Origin: Rickettsiella endosymbiont of Xylota segnis | GTDB lineage: Bacteria > Pseudomonadota > Gammaproteobacteria > Diplorickettsiales > Diplorickettsiaceae | Length of the DNA stretch: 64,000 nucleotides | Direction of reading: 5' to 3' | Assembly: GCF_964019545.1 (NCBI RefSeq) | Contig: NZ_OZ026451.1 | Span: 372,001-436,000 of the forward strand | Part shown: positions 63,969 to 64,000 of the stretch, one piece after another | Numbering within the stretch: the stretch's first letter is position 1 | Layout: each line of letters opens with the position of its first letter | Program-made: the position numbers and the translations under genes | The notes under the pieces: generated by a model | The model's input: the letters and a program-made list of their open reading frames with translations, nothing else | Told to the model about the DNA's origin: nothing | Databases searched by the model: none

Positions 63969-64000
63969 AATGCTGCGTGTGAAAAATTAGTGGTTTTTTT

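Noticed and set aside
1-64000. CRISPR arrays, rRNA genes, integrases and complete insertion sequences
   Set aside because: I saw no regularly spaced repeats, no rRNA segments, and no transposase or integrase frame apart from Rpn-type remnants.

Overview
The window is AT-rich chromosomal DNA of a Gram-negative gammaproteobacterium. Housekeeping gene order (glyA-nrdR-nusB-thiL-pgpA; leuS-lptE-holA-nadD-rsfS-rlmH; kdsA-eno-ftsB; lolCD, fabI) and LPS/outer-membrane genes fit this. Many decayed genes, several large lysine/glutamate-rich orphan proteins and dispersed repeats suggest a host-associated member of the Legionellales (Coxiella/Rickettsiella/Diplorickettsia-like). That placement is inference from gene content; no rRNA is present.

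Region 1 (1-31.5 kb) is mostly core: a partial glycosyltransferase, tsaE, ettA, folate/nucleotide/thiamine/lipid genes, tRNA synthetase and LPS assembly genes, apolipoprotein N-acyltransferase, sohB, ccmABC, kdsA-eno-ftsB, an XRE/S24-like repressor with a perfect dyad upstream, a stand-alone receiver, lolDC, fabI and udk. Interspersed are orphan proteins (3.0-4.9, 9.0-10.8, 22.3-23.4 kb), two with homopolymer frameshifts, and a dispersed MITE-like element of about 120 bp with TATACTC-bounded inverted repeats. Copies of it form the 3' ends of pgpA and holA.

Region 2 (31.7-36.1 kb) holds decayed MATE and SAM-methyltransferase genes, a small tryptophan/cysteine repeat peptide, and ccmFGH. Cytochrome c maturation is therefore split into two loci, and no ccmD, ccmE or ccmI is visible in the window.

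Region 3 (36-46 kb) is the most unusual part, a signalling island. It contains a receiver, Rpn-type remnants, a LuxI-fold autoinducer-synthase-like protein, a divergent S-adenosylhomocysteinase-like protein, two paralogous PAS/histidine-kinase/receiver hybrids, a LuxR-type regulator with its DNA-binding domain at the N-terminus, and an unrecognised 470-residue protein. A broken D-amino-acid-oxidase gene ends it. A PAS-LuxR regulator with a dyad operator candidate lies at 52.1 kb. I read this as a candidate acyl-signal production and sensing system; the function is inferred, not shown.

Region 4 (46-64 kb) is accessory: tandem queuosine-precursor-type transporters, a second S24-like repressor, a 784-residue coiled-coil protein, an MFS exporter, an omptin protease, a decayed MFS gene, tRNA-Pro(CGG), and a small-molecule locus. 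That locus is an ATP-grasp ligase and a 2-oxoglutarate oxygenase that look like one reading frame split by a GC-rich insert of about 235 bp, followed by a multispan membrane protein and a PhzF-like enzyme. The window ends in a broken hypothetical gene.
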